Below, piece after piece: positions 10,891 through 22,975 of a stretch of 64,000 nt of DNA. The notes under the pieces are model-generated. The model was not told the DNA's origin. It did no database searches and was given only the letters and a program-made list of their open reading frames with translations. Origin of the DNA: Argyresthia goedartella (taxonomy: Eukaryota; Arthropoda; Insecta; Lepidoptera; Argyresthiidae). How positions within the stretch are numbered: position 1 is the stretch's first letter; each line of letters opens with the position of its first letter. Made by a program: the position numbers and the translations under genes. The stretch spans positions 18,508,715 to 18,572,714 of the forward strand of contig OX463829.1 in NCBI GenBank assembly GCA_949825045.1. The letters run 5' to 3'.

Positions 10891-12933
10891 TTATTTTGGG
10901 TGGTGTTTGGAATAGGGTCACCAGTGGTGGCTCTGTTCTAACGATGTTGTAGTTCTACATAACAGTTAACGAAGTGAGCAGAAAACGAAGGATCTCTAAA
11001 TTAAATGTTTCGCAATTTTCATATTTACTTTAGATAAGTTTTCTGGTCGTGTTTTCTCAAAAATTAAAGCTTCGCGAACTCAAAGTGCAAAACTCTGTAC
11101 AGGTTGAAAGCTCCCTGATTGTTTTAAGAAATGTTTATACATAATTTAAAAATGTATTACCAACAACCTTAAAATACGACGTCTTGAAACGGAAGTCGCA
11201 CCTCGCCAAGAGAGGCTCCTCGTTATTTTGTCAAAAAGTGTGCATTTTGTTCGGGGCACGACCATTTTCGTAGCACCAGCCATTGTGCCGGGGCTCACGG
11301 AAGCAGGAAACCATTATGGCACCGTATTTACGGTAGACGGGACGCAGAAGCCTTACCGAAACCCGTGTGTAGTCGAAACTCATAATATCACGTACGCTTG
11401 ATACCAACATTTTGTACGATGAAAGTCCGTCAGAAATACTCGCTCATTGTTAGTAAAAATCTATTCTCGCAAAAATTTTTGCAGGGTGTTTGTCTAAAGA
11501 CCAGTTTTTTCGTTCCCAAACAGATACGGACACATAGATTCCCCTCTCGTATATTCCTTTCAAGCGCAAAGCTTCAATGTTTGTTTCATATGGAACAGGG
11601 TGATTGAAATATCAAAGGTAGGACCGACTACTGAATATAATTCCTTTGGTTTTCTTGCTACTAGCACCATTTTATTTTTGAATATAATATATATTTGAAG
11701 TATTTTAGTCCAACTTGTTAATATCCAAGAAATTAGAAAAATACTAGTTTATTTTTATCGTTTATCTTAAATTAAACGTGCTGTTTTATTTTATGATGTG
11801 ACAATATTGATACGGGCAAAGCATTTCCGCTTCGAAAGATATTCACAACGCATGCTCTTTGAAATCGTAGATGTTATCTCTCCTTTTTATTCCATGACAA
11901 TGTCACAAAGAAAGGCACGAACATAAGCTTTTAACTTAATAAACACAGTAAAATGTAGACACCCCAAAATCTCACGTTACTCGAATTTAACCATATCCAA
12001 GCGTACTTCCGTAAAACACAATGCTCGATATAATGAGTCATTATTTTAGTTACCTTTTATTATGTTACCCCTTGGATAGTTAATGTTAGGTTGCATACAT
12101 ACTAGCATAGACCGGTCTTAACTTTTTTACAGTAATCTGCTTGCAATTGCGCCAAGATAAAAGACAATCTGATTATTTCAATAAACATCTATCAGTGATT
12201 TGTTGATCAAACACCGTGCAGATGCTTATCTACACACTACAATTGCTTTCGCCCAATGCTGAGATGGAGCACTGCTTGGTGTGTTTTTTTTTTTTTGATC
12301 TTATTTATTTTATAAGCCATACATCTTATGATTAAGTCAGCTGTACCTTTTAAATTGTGAACCAAAAGAGGTGTCATAAGCATAACTAACTTAAAATAGC
12401 GAATTAAACTGACAACTTGAAATTTTACAGCTCCTGTCCGGCTGCCATAGGTTCTATTTCCAAAATCGTTACAGTTTTGTGGTCGCGCCTCTAGAATCGG
12501 TATCAAAATTTAATCAAAAATCTCCTCCGACTAGTGTGCAAGACATCTAACCGGTTGAGCTTTGAGCCGTAAGCAGCAGTATTCCGTGTCCAATTGTGAC
12601 GGATAAGGCTAATTTATTACGGGGAGCTTCAATTCTATAATAACTCGCAGGTTGCGTGTGCGACAGAATATTCTATTAGTTGCACCTGAACGATTAATCT
12701 TCGGGACTGGTTATTACGTCCAAGGCGAATTGAGGTGTTGTATTTGATAAGGGATAACGTTATTTATTGTTAGGTTCAATTGAACCTAAAAACTAAAATA
12801 CATAAAAAATAGGATAGATTAAGGATAATGGGTTTTTAAATATGTTTGGTAGTGGGGATTCTCAAAAAATATGAATTAGACACATTTATTTGGAAAAAAA
12901 TACTAAAAGTGATAATCACATATAGTATCATTA
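10891..12933. other. Unassigned DNA
   Basis: 11180-11400 is moderately GC-rich, and its minus strand is open for about 58 codons without a recognisable domain. The rest is AT-rich, with a run of T at 12285-12296. No gene or repeat family identified. Confidence 0.4.
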
Positions 12934-13189
12934 TCCTAGATATAAAAATAAATCGCTAAATGTGTTGGCAAGCACGAACCTCGCAAACAGCTGGATCGAT
13001 TTGGATGAACTTTATTAAAACATACAGGCACATACATAGCTTCTGGCCCCACACTAGGAGAAAGGTTCTTACCAAGAGAAAAAGAAGCAAAAGGAACAGC
13101 CGAAAAATTGTAAAATCCCTCTTTCAATAGATGGCGTTGCAAGCGGACTTTATGTATGGTTTTTGACAGACGTCTGTCGGGTCAGCTAG
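12934..13189 (+). mobile_element. Non-autonomous Helitron (256 bp)
   Basis: The 5' end is TC (12934-12935) followed by ctagatataaaaataaatcg, like lepidopteran Helitron starts. The 3' end is CTAG (13186-13189), preceded 7 nt upstream by the perfect 14 nt hairpin gacagacgtctgtc (13165-13178). The flanking bases are A on the left and T on the right, the usual Helitron A|T target with no duplication. The interior contains a piece of repeat family T (13017-13062). There is no Rep/helicase coding sequence, so it depends on an autonomous relative. Confidence 0.8.
13017..13062. repeat. Family T repeat piece within the Helitron
   Basis: The sequence ttctggccccacactaggag matches the core found at 2761, 17455 and 63721. 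Its presence between intact Helitron ends means it was either captured by, or inserted into, this element. Confidence 0.6.
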
Positions 13190-14150
13190 TTAGTAATGTG
13201 AATAATTCCTGGAAAGTTCCTAAGCACCCTAATAACGTTGTAAAATAAGGCTGCTTGGCTCTATTACATAAATTAGCTCCATATTTTAGGATTGTCAATA
13301 AAAATAGGCACCGTTAATTTATTTTAAAAAGTTGGTTACTAACGAGGGGAACAATAAATTATAAGTTTATTGTTATGGCTGTCATTTAGGATATGTTTTA
13401 CTGGCCATTGTATGAAGGCAATTATTAAAAATACACTCGTAGATAGACAAAATGGTTATAAAATACTCTAAGGAATAACAAGTATGTAATTCCTGCGCAT
13501 ACGCTTAGTGTAAATACGTCCAAGTAGTGTCTAACAATAAGTTGTAGTCAAATATTAAGTGGTTGTTAGGATATCATTCTGAAAAATATTCAACGAGATA
13601 CGGGTGACGGCTTAAATTATGGCAGGTTATTAAAGGTCAACGTATAAAATTCCCAGTGGTGCTGAACCGACTACGCCATACAGTCCCCAACCTTTAAAAC
13701 ATTATAAAAAAAAACAACAAAAACAATGTTTGTTCATTAACCGACCCGTATCCGAGAAGTAATTAAAACGGAATCGATAATATTTGCTCATACATAAAAT
13801 CAACATAAATATCGGGCATTAACAGATTTAACAGACTCATTAGACAGATTTCAAACTCTCGAACTGTTGGAAACCTCTCGAATAAACCCTGATTTAGTGA
13901 CTATCGACAAACGCAATCAAATCGATAACTTCTCTCTTATCGCGTCTACATTACCATAACTTGTTCGCTACTTGCTTTACAGAAACAGATTCCATTATAC
14001 ATGCAAGCAAAATGGACTAAAGTATTGGCGGGGAGGTAATAAAAATGAGAATAAGGTGTTTCCCAAGCAGAAAGTAAGTAAGTAAGTATAAATAAATACA
14101 GCGTATTAATGTCCCGGGCATGAGCTTTTAACCAGATACGCTAATTTTGA
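13190..14150. other. Unassigned DNA
   Basis: AT-rich. It includes a short (aagt)n run at about 14072-14090. No gene recognised. Confidence 0.4.
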
Positions 14151-14445
14151 GCCATACTCCACAACGCTGGCTCAGTGCGGGTTGATGGAGGGGTATCGGG
14201 CTTGTGGCCAACCCGACGTCAGAAGTTATCAAGCTAGGGGCCTCCGAAACAGCTTTACACTACTACCACCGAGTAGCGATAGGAGAAGGGACCTCAGCTT
14301 AACGTATCATATGAAACACGGAAGCGTCCGGAACTAATGACACATAAACGGACACCCATCCAGTGCAAATCTCAGCAAGATGTTGCTACCCGCACGATCG
14401 TTTCCGATGTGGGTCTACCGCTCGGTCACGGACGCTGCGCTACGA
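14151..14445. mobile_element. SINE-like composite repeat fragment
   Basis: gctggctcagtgcgggttga at about 14168 matches the ctcagtgcgggttggtggag block in both inverted arms at 42.3 and 48.0 kb. The far side carries ccgctcggtcacg (about 14420). On the minus strand this resembles a tRNA-type A box (tgaccgagcgg). There is no intact B box. It looks like a degraded tRNA-derived repeat on the minus strand. Boundaries are approximate. Confidence 0.45.
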
Positions 14446-15499
14446 AGTAAGTATAATTCATAATTATTTATTCAGTAAAAGTAATACAATAAATACTTGT
14501 TTTTACACATTGTAAAGAACATTGACTGTTCACTAGTCCCTAAGAGAGGGCTATAGGATGAGTGTTATATTATATACAAAATAATTTGGACACTTAAGAA
14601 CAGGTGGGTTTAAACATGTTTGAGTATGTTCTAAATTAACGATTAAATAAGTTATTTAAAATTTAGAAAATTCAAACCCTAAAACTATTTAGATTTGTTC
14701 TGTGGATGTGAGTCTGTGTGTAAGAGAGAAGATGAGAAGGGTCATGAATGTCTGTCTGTAGTGAATATGTACATAGTAAATATTTATCACAATAAGTTAG
14801 AATGTTTAAGTGCTCCAATATTTGCCGAACCATATCCAATATAATATAAACAATCATTATGATCATTTAAACGGAGTAAAAAGGATACATAGTTATTTTT
14901 GTTTGATTCCACTGAAAGCCATCTGCTGTGACAGCTTGACAGACTTCATAGCATCGGATAGACATAGCATGTTGCCAATTCCAAACCCAATAAGCAGTCG
15001 AAAGTAGCTTCTGTGGCATGAAAATACAATCCACAAGGATTTCCGTTCATACAATTATTTAAAGTTAGGTGTTTTGAGGGTTGAGACCTTGTTACTTGGT
15101 GACTGACACAACATTGTGAGTCATGGGGAGCGATGCGTGACACCGCTTTTACAAAACACCTTTTGTCGAGAATGGCGTGACGACTTCTCATGTCTACATA
15201 CAGTTGAATTTCGCAGCTGTGGAGCTGAAATTGGATGAGGGATTTATACGGTCGAAATTGGCACCGTTTTGGGTCGACTGCCGGTGGGTAAGCAGTTTCC
15301 CGTTAAAGGTTTTAAATTGTATTGCCATGGCATGAGGTTCCAAATTGCAATGCCTCGAAATGGGGTTGGGTTGGCGGTAAGTTAAAACTCCAGAACACGT
15401 GACACGTTTACCGTGAAGTTTAGTGTTGCCACATCGAGCCAATACGAGTATTTATTTGAGGTTTTTGAATAGTGAAATAGAAAATCTCTGGCTACCGAG
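14446..15499. other. Unassigned DNA
   Basis: Several 64-82 codon frames on both strands have no recognisable domain. 15190-15440 is relatively GC-rich but no family is recognised. Confidence 0.4.
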
Positions 15500-15556
15500 T
15501 TCAAAGTTCAAATTTCTTTAGTACCGTAGATATTTACACATACTTAGCAAACATCA
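15500..15556 (-). mobile_element. 5'-truncated LINE 3' end, family J, copy 1
   Basis: The tail-like start agttcaaagttcaaa is followed by accgtagatatttacacata, then cttagcaaac. It matches 59602-59680, 61970-62048 and the longer copy at 62049-62398, whose minus strand encodes a LINE C-terminus. This is therefore a short minus-strand retrotransposed 3' end with a (TTTGAAC)n-like tail. Confidence 0.65.
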
Positions 15557-16599
15557 TTTCCGACGACCGAAGACTACAGAGGAAACAAATATTTGAATTC
15601 TAGAACCAGTCAGCTGAGCTCTTGAAATAGTCGTAGATATATTGTGTTTTAATAACGCTTGGTGACATTCATCCCTTAATTTATGTCCAAACGTCTTAAT
15701 ATAGCGCCTTTATTTATTGAGTTGGGCTACGACTTAGTTCTATGACAAATAGTGTTTTAACAATCCCGTTTGAAAAAACATTCGCCTTATCACGGTCACC
15801 TCGACGTTGAATAAATTACCCACTCATGGCAATGACAAATCACTTCTCTGCAAAAAGAAATATTTTCGATCCGAATGAAAAGCCAGTATTAGAGTAGAAG
15901 TAAATAAAGTTAGAAAGGAAAATAAAAGAATGGGGACAACACCGGGTGCAAATAACGAGGTAGGAGGAAAGCAAGTTGTGTTGAAGGCTGCCGCTGCAAA
16001 TGTTCTTTCTTGCTTCTCGTATAAGCTTGTTACTTTATTTGCTGTCTACTCAGTAAACTCTATTACCCAGTCGATGGTTTTGATTCCGAGAAAGAAGTGT
16101 TTACATTCACTGTTAAACTTATCTCGATGTTGTCACAATATTAGATTTGTGGCTGCCTCGGATGTGCTATGAGAAAGTTCTTGAGAAGTCCCATCCATGA
16201 ATGTGTGTTGATGGATTGATCGTCTTCAATATTTTCTTTGACATTGTGTTACTGTTCAAACATGGCATTTAGCTTTATCATAATTTGTGTCTGTTTGGGT
16301 TGCTATTGACTGTATCAGTAAACTCTTCAAACTTTAGATGGAAGGAGTCATAGGAATTTAGTATGTGGGTAGTATTCAGTTTATTTTACCAGAGTACACC
16401 GAAGCGGAAAAGAGGAGGGTTGTGTTTGTTGATATGTATGTATGTATATATCTATTTATGTATATATTCTGTTCCTTTTTCCCCTCGTTACTATGCAATG
16501 GCTCAACCGATTGTGATAAATGATAGATAGATGATGAGGTAGGACGCCCGCTGAACACAGGGTAATTGGTTCACTATTACGACAAATTTCACCCAATTC
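15557..16599. other. Unassigned DNA
   Basis: An 80-codon plus-strand frame (15930-16172) has no recognisable motif. A tatg-rich microsatellite lies at about 16430-16465. Confidence 0.4.
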
Positions 16600-17454
16600 C
16601 CAGTGTTTGAGCACCGGTTACTGTTGGTTGAGCCTAAATACCTCCCCAAACTTCTTGTTCTTTTAGTGAATTCTAGTATGTCACTCAGTTTGAGGTTTGT
16701 AAAGGCTTCTTTCTTGATGTTATCCATACCTAGTATTTGCCATATTATCTTTGAATACAAGACGCATCCTCCCACAAAGCACTGACTAGTTTCCTCCAAG
16801 CCACACTGAGAGCATGAAGGTTTGGTTCAAGGTTTAACAATAATAAGTGTCTATTTAGTTTACAATGACTGCAAGAATCGCTAAGTTATCTCTACTAAGA
16901 TTCAGTAAATACTTTGGCTTCTTTTGATCCTTCCTAGAAATGAACAACTCATCTGTCTAGTAGTAATTATTGTTCTTCTATTCTAGGTTTGCATTACGCG
17001 TGTTTATTAAGTTTAAGATATTTTTGGTGACATTTGCTGATATAGGCAGTCTAGATTCTGGCCCAATAAATCGGTGTCTGCTTTTTCATTTCCTTGTATC
17101 CCTTCGTGACCGCTTATCCATGTATATTAACTTAAAAAACACTTCTCAAAGAGTTTAGAGATACTGTTACCAGCTCCAGATAGTTTGTGCTCTCTTTTCT
17201 TGAACCATCCGTGAAGCAAGTGATAACCGGTGGTTCTATTTCTATTACCCAATTTTCTCTTATTCCTATGTGGATTCGATATTTTTTTATCAAACCGTAT
17301 TTATTTCTTTATCAGAGCATTATTTAAATTATTATATAATGCACTCTTGTCCAGTTTTCTACACTTCCACGTTCCTTCGATGGAAGCATTTCCTTTTCCT
17401 CCGTAGTTGCCTTTCCATCGTTTTTAAAAATATATTTTTTAAACACAAACTTTT

Positions 17455-17545
17455 ATTTACGGCAAATACGTTGCTTCTGACCCCATACTGGGATACCCTG
17501 TGTTGTGGGAAACAGAAATAGCGACATCACATACATATAAACATC
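17455..17545. repeat. Family T repeat inserted in the R1-type remnant
   Basis: gaccccatactgggataccctg, broken by one base from the family core, is followed by cagaaatagcgacatcac. It lies between the RLACL and RNase H segments of the LINE, where no such sequence belongs, so it arrived after the LINE. The other copies are at 2761, 13017, 61090 and 63721. Confidence 0.65.
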
Positions 17546-17969
17546 CAAGGCCTCTTTTTTAATATCCTCAGCCGAAGATAGCACCCGGGACTTCCCGCAT
17601 GGTAGATAGAGCCACAACCGCAGCTCCTCAGAGGTTGTTGAAGGGATTAGATTGAACATTGTTATTAAGGATTCCTTTGGTATCGACCTCATGGTTCCTG
17701 TATTGATAAGACATGCCAAGCGTTGTACCTTGCCAAGCCCCTATTGTAATGAGTGTCAAACTTGATTTTCCGGATCGAAGGTCACTCCTAGATATTTAAA
17801 CTCACGTACAACTTCCAAGTTGCTACCCTTCAACTCAAGTGACTCTTTTTCTATATTCTTACGTTTATTTGTAAAGAGAACTATTTTTGTTTTATCTGGG
17901 TAGAGATCAAGATCTTTGTGCTGACACCACTGTAAAACTTTACCTATTGCGTTCTCCATAACGGATCTT

Positions 17970-18017
17970 TTTTTATTAGTATTAGCCTCATCATCCCACT
18001 GCTGGGCAAAGGCCTAC
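17970..18017 (-). mobile_element. 48 bp LINE-tail insertion with perfect target duplication
   Basis: The insert is flanked by the identical 10-mer aacggatctt at 17960-17969 and 18018-18027. On the minus strand it reads ggcctttgcccagcagtggg, then gatgatgaggc, ending in seven A. This is the hallmark end of lepidopteran RTE-type LINEs. It is an extremely 5'-truncated retrotransposition event splitting the RT of the R1-type remnant between motif C and the KTKIVLF block. Confidence 0.85.
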
Positions 18018-18355
18018 AACGGATCTTATCGTACTTAAAACATTCGCAATGAAAATAATAACGCCGTCATCTGAATACACCTGTAGATATATATTCTGGC
18101 TGTTTAAGCGGGTTAGACTCGCTAAGTCTATAATTAGGCACCACATAAGTGTTGAGACATCTGACATAGACAGCCAAATTTGCAGATATCACTGTGTTTT
18201 TAAGCACCACCACCCACTTTGCTATCAAGTTATATATACCATCCCGATTGAAAGACTCTTATAATGCTTGAAAATCTGCTCTGTCAAATGCTCCCTCCAC
18301 ATCAAGAAGTATCCTAGAGCAAATTCATTGCTTTCTAATGCTCTCTCCATTTTTT

Positions 18356-19379
18356 TCCTTCCAAATAAACATGCTTATTGCTACGCACATGGGAAGCACT
18401 TTCAATTATTTATTTATTAAATTAGGAACATCAACAGCACACATATACATACATACAAAAATTAGGCGATATTGTTCTTATATTTTCATTAAGTTTTATT
18501 CTTAATTAAGTAACCAATATATTCTCTTAAAATTTCAATACAAGGGAGGAAAGACTTATGCACCGGATTTGCTTCCTTATAAGTACCTTCCCCCAAGTTT
18601 GAGGGATATAATTTAGTGCTATGCTGCTCCTATAGAGTTCTAAAAGATAGTTTTTGATGAATCTGTAGGCCTTCTGTAAAAGTACAGAAGAAATGAATTA
18701 TTTGCCATTCTACATTTTCTTCTTTTAGTATATCAGGTGGATCCTCCCCTGCATTATTACTCATGGTGATCCGATATATCATTCTCTTTGTATTCCTTAC
18801 AACCCGGGAAGTGTGTCTCCAGCATATTTTTAAATGATACATTATTAGATTTGCCTTGATAGCGCGAGTGTCACATATACAAATATGGGTACATAACATT
18901 AAAAATGGTAGATTTTATGCGCTTTATTGGACAGGCAAAAAAATCGTTTGTCAAGACCAAGTGAAGTATCAAAATATCAAAACTTTAAAAAGCGAGTACG
19001 GGAATATTTACTAATCTTGCACAATACACCTTTGTTTACACAAAACAGGAAATAAATAACTTAATTAAAAAAAACTAAAAAACCGACCACGGTATACCTA
19101 ATAGTAGTTTATGTGACTGCTACATAATGGAGGGCATTAATACTTTTCATAATAATATCACTCGAGAGTTTTAATGCCTAATTATGTACAGTTAAATACA
19201 CTAGTTAATCTACACACATATCATAAGCTCTCTTTGATGTGTTCAGGAACCGCATGTTTGACCGGCATTGTGGCTCTGCAGTTGTTTCGTCGGCGTTCGA
19301 AATTTGAATGTCAGTACCAACTTCACAGACAAACTAGGGGCGGGCGTCATCGTTCGAAATTTGAAGGTCATAATATGCA
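18356..19379. other. Unassigned DNA, possible old LINE tail
   Basis: At about 18405-18425 atttatttattaaattagg resembles the 3' terminus of a minus-strand LINE. The 89-codon minus frame at 18630-18899 could belong to it, but no domain is visible. 19255-19365 contains two copies of cgttcgaaatttgaa about 60 bp apart. Confidence 0.35.
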
Positions 19380-19417
19380 GAAAAATTACACATTATGGTC
19401 ATAATGTGTAATTTTTC
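19380..19417. repeat. Perfect palindrome, 18 bp arms
   Basis: gaaaaattacacattatg (19380-19397) is exactly complementary to 19400-19417, separated by only 2 nt (gt). No flanking duplication or second copy in the window. Confidence 0.9.
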
Positions 19418-22301
19418 AGATAAGAAATGAATTTTTACCAAGTAGTTTAACATTATGCTGATCGTAACGTGCGATTTTTGTACGCAGTAAAGAGGGTGTA
19501 TGATACGTGTGTAGACAAAAGAACATAACAAACAGATAAGACTTATCGTAATTATTGAGTAATGTGTTAAATTAAATTATTATAGTACAGTGTTAAATAT
19601 ACTTAAATTTTAATGCAGACGGTAAAAATTAAATCTAATACAGTGGGTTCCGCTAACGTTAAGTGTTATCTTCTGGTTTTGGTTTTATTATAAGTCGGGT
19701 TTTATTTATTTAAATTAGGCCATTTTGTCATGCTTGATTCACATTCTCACCGTCACCTCTATACCACAGCATATTTTATGATTCAGAGCCTGAGAGACAG
19801 ACGGCTAGAGAAATACAAAATATCTTAAGCCTAACTTCTAGTATCGCCCCAACTTACCCTGCCTTCATTTAAAAAGAAAACATCGATAGCAATCTAAAAA
19901 CACTTTTCACTAAAGCTACATCGGCTTGCACCAGCAAAACAACTGATGGACTAAGTTATTAGTAGCCAACGAAAAAGTGCATTAGTGAACCTTAAGTGGG
20001 ATAAAACTATTTTGAATATAGAGTTCAAGCAAAGAGCGCTGTGTAAGTGCTTGAGGCACTTTTATACAGCGATTTGCCTCAATTACTTGAGGTTATCGTT
20101 ATTGTTTTTCTGTTTTACTTTACCTATTTTCTTTGTGCTTACTTCCAATTATGTATGAGTTCATATTTGTAGTTTTTAAGCTACATATAAAATCGTTCGA
20201 TGTAGATTTCTATTCACAAATAGGTCAGCTTTAGCATGAACGGAATATCTTTTAGGGTTTTCGATATTTACCGAGCGACTTTATATTTAAATAAAAATAT
20301 TTGGGTAATGCACGTTAATTTTGTTTATTGGAAATGTCTCAGCAAATCTCAGGGATTTTCCCCCGTCAAAAAACAGTGTATAATTGGGTTAAATTAAGGT
20401 AATTATATTTTCTTGACTAAAACATGTCAAAAAGTAATTATAGTAGTTTTCATGTTATTTATTGTTAAATTGTATCACTGTGATTCTAGACTACGATTTT
20501 ATCAATCCTAAATACAACACTTTAATAAAAATAATGATGATGAAGGAGTTGAGCCAAATTTCTCAAAATCTCACCAAAAATTGTCTAAACCGCATACATA
20601 ATGGACGCCCCCTTATATATGTAATACCGACTCACCAAGTAAATATAGTCAAGACAATCAGGTATTTAAAAAATTTATACCAAGAAATTTATGTAAAAGA
20701 AAAGTGACACTTGACAAAATTTCCAAGGCTAACCATAGATCAAACTCATTTTAAATAGTTTTGACTGCGGTATCTGCGACTGTCATATTTGTTAACAATA
20801 TTTTAATTACCTACTTGTCTTCACTATAGTGACCCCAAACCCTCCTTGAGTATGCATAAGTTAGTTGGTGAAATATCAGAGCCCGCCCTCGTTCAGTATA
20901 CGGTTAGTTAGTTGCGCTTCAAACTAGAATATTGATTCTTCGCAAACACACGCCCCTCTATTGTTAGTCCATGATTTTTACTTCGAAACTGTACTTTTTT
21001 CTATCAGTATGACGCGCCTTTATGAAGGATATATCCTGTAGCTCGTAGCGACGCTCGCAAGCAAATGCTTGCTTGTAAATATTGTATTTGAATCTTGAAT
21101 CCATGGTTGACGTATCTTGAGTTCACTGGCTCTGCGTTGTTGGCGGACAGAAGGAGTGTTGTGAGATATACGGTTATGGCATTAGGAGTATAGGGTAGTC
21201 AGCTGTTTCAATTTATTATGTCAGCGCGACCTCGCAACTTGGTCGAACTGTAATAGCCCAGTTTGCCCTACAAAAGCTGGTGTAGAAAATGATTTAATTT
21301 ATATTGCTTAAGTATAGACTAGCCACGAAAAACATAAGTTTTAGACCTCGAGGGGTGAGGTGCGATAGAAATTAAAACATTTTTACTCTACCTTTTGCAG
21401 GGAGAAACCTCTGTTGTATCACCAATGATTGCATGATAACTGTATCTCAGTAAACAGACTTATTGTATCGGTATGGAGTGGTAACCTTCATGCTTAAATT
21501 GTTCCAATCAAAACAGAGAAATACTTGAAAAAATGGCTTGCTTACTGATCCACTAATGATCACTCAAATCACCGTGATATTTTTTCGTTTTATAATCTTG
21601 TCAATTAGGTAAAGGTATAGATATATAGACCTAAGAAAATACGACTGCTTATTACGTATTGCTTGCGGAATTTCACACAGCTCCTATCATTCTTGTAAAA
21701 GTTAAGGCACTTGTAGTTTGAATGGTCATTTCAACGATGTCGTTCATAAAATGTATGAGTAGAACACAATGGGACCTGACATTGTAGAGATTATGACCGG
21801 ATTTACGATTTATTACTATGTTTCAGCTCACAACGTCATTGTTACACGGTTTTGTAAGGGCGTAGGAATAATGAATTTCATGAAACAAAATTGGCATATA
21901 AATAATTCATTATGAGCGAGACGCGGGTTCCTAGCAATGCAAGAAAGCATATTTTAGTTCATATCGTAAACTTGAACAAATGACAACAGTCGTAAAATTT
22001 TATGTCCTGTACCATGTCGTCCCAGGCTCAATTACAATTTCAAATTATTTCAAATTTTCAACAAGCTCTTTGGAGTGTTGCAGGCAATATATTCACTATA
22101 TGAATGCTCCATTGCTCATTTACGGGGGCTTTTTTTTATCTGAGAATAATTATTTATACGTCAAGCAAGTTCACATAAAATATTGTTTCATTAAGTAAGT
22201 CGCCTGAAAGCTTTTGCTGCTTGTCGATAATACGATCACTTTTGCAATTCTAAGTCCGAATACCATTTACCAAGCATCCGCTTACCACGTGGTACATCTA
22301 T
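19418..22301. other. Unassigned DNA, 2.9 kb
   Basis: No gene or transposon recognised. An 81-codon plus frame at 20462-20707 lacks any motif. A weak stem-loop lies near 20036-20075 (cgctgtgtaagtgc pairing imperfectly with gcacttttatacagcg). Confidence 0.4.
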
Positions 22302-22975
22302 TGTTAGGGTTCCGTACCCGAAGGGTGCCAAACGGGAACCTCCGCTGTCCGTCTGTCGGGCTCTACCGGATCAACCGAAATAGGCAGAGAGCTGCAATTT
22401 TCACAGAGGGTGTATTTCTATTGCTGCTATAACAACAAATAATAAAACATACGGGTTTTTAACAATTAAAAGTAGTATCCATACAGGAGATTATTTGTAT
22501 GGCCATTTTCTTAGCCATTTTTTTTATTTGTTTACCGGTGAACTGAACTGAACTCTCCCGATATTATCGGAAAATATCTTTTATTGCTGGTATTAAGTTA
22601 TGTGCTTGGTATTTGTCATTATTCGATGAATTGCTCATTGGAATTATAATAAATTATAGTAACTTTTTGATCATATTTGCTTTTATTTCTGTATATAAGT
22701 TACTCAATTTCTATCCACTTCTGGTTTCAATGAACAAAGAGTTTCGTTAACCTGGGTATAGAGACACATATTACATACACAAAACTCTTTTTCAATGTTT
22801 CGATGTACGGGCCTTGAATGTAGTCTTGCATAGTATTTAATATTTTATTATTAACAATGAAAAAGATATACTCGAACAAAATACCGTCGTTTTAAGTTTT
22901 TTCGTGTACCATAACATTTATGGAACCCTTCGCGTGCAGGTCCGACATCCTACCCGCATTTGACCGGTTTTATTT
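22302..22975 (+). mobile_element. gggttccgtacc-type repeat, long subfamily, copy 1
   Basis: It begins tagggttccgtacccgaagg, then cctccgctgtccgtctgtcg, and ends accataacatttatggaacc, ccttcgcgtgcagg, cgcatttgaccggtttt. Unlike the 0.4 kb copy at 6126, the middle is about 0.67 kb and includes ctcccgatattatcgg and gttactcaatttctatccac. That middle is conserved in the inverted copy at 61221-61953, which establishes a distinct subfamily. No transposase is visible. Confidence 0.8.

Larger units (their letters stand above)
16600..18355 (-). mobile_element. R1/I-type LINE ORF2 remnant (RT, RNase H, Cys motif)
   Basis: Minus-strand homology appears in ORF order through several frames. The RT block MERALESNEFALGYFL (about 18305-18352) leads into DVEGAFDRADFQAL (motif A, 18262-18310). 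LMWCLIIDLASLTRLN precedes YSDDGVII (motif C, Y-S-D-D at 18066-18077). Then come KTKIVLFTNKRK (about 17868-17903), FKYLGVTFD and RLACLINTGTMRSIP (about 17680-17720). RNase H follows with CFTDGSRKES (about 17201-17226) and WISGHEGIQGNEKAD (17075-17119). CSQCGLEETSQCFVGGC, a terminal Cys motif, sits at about 16760-16812. RNase H plus the terminal Cys motif place it in the R1/I group rather than Jockey/CR1. Frameshifts, deletions and two insertions make it dead. Confidence 0.88.

Noticed and set aside
19418..22301. LTR retrotransposon or endogenous viral sequence in the sparse regions
   Set aside because: I looked for paired LTR-like direct repeats, primer-binding sites and gag/pol motifs and saw none here or elsewhere in the window.
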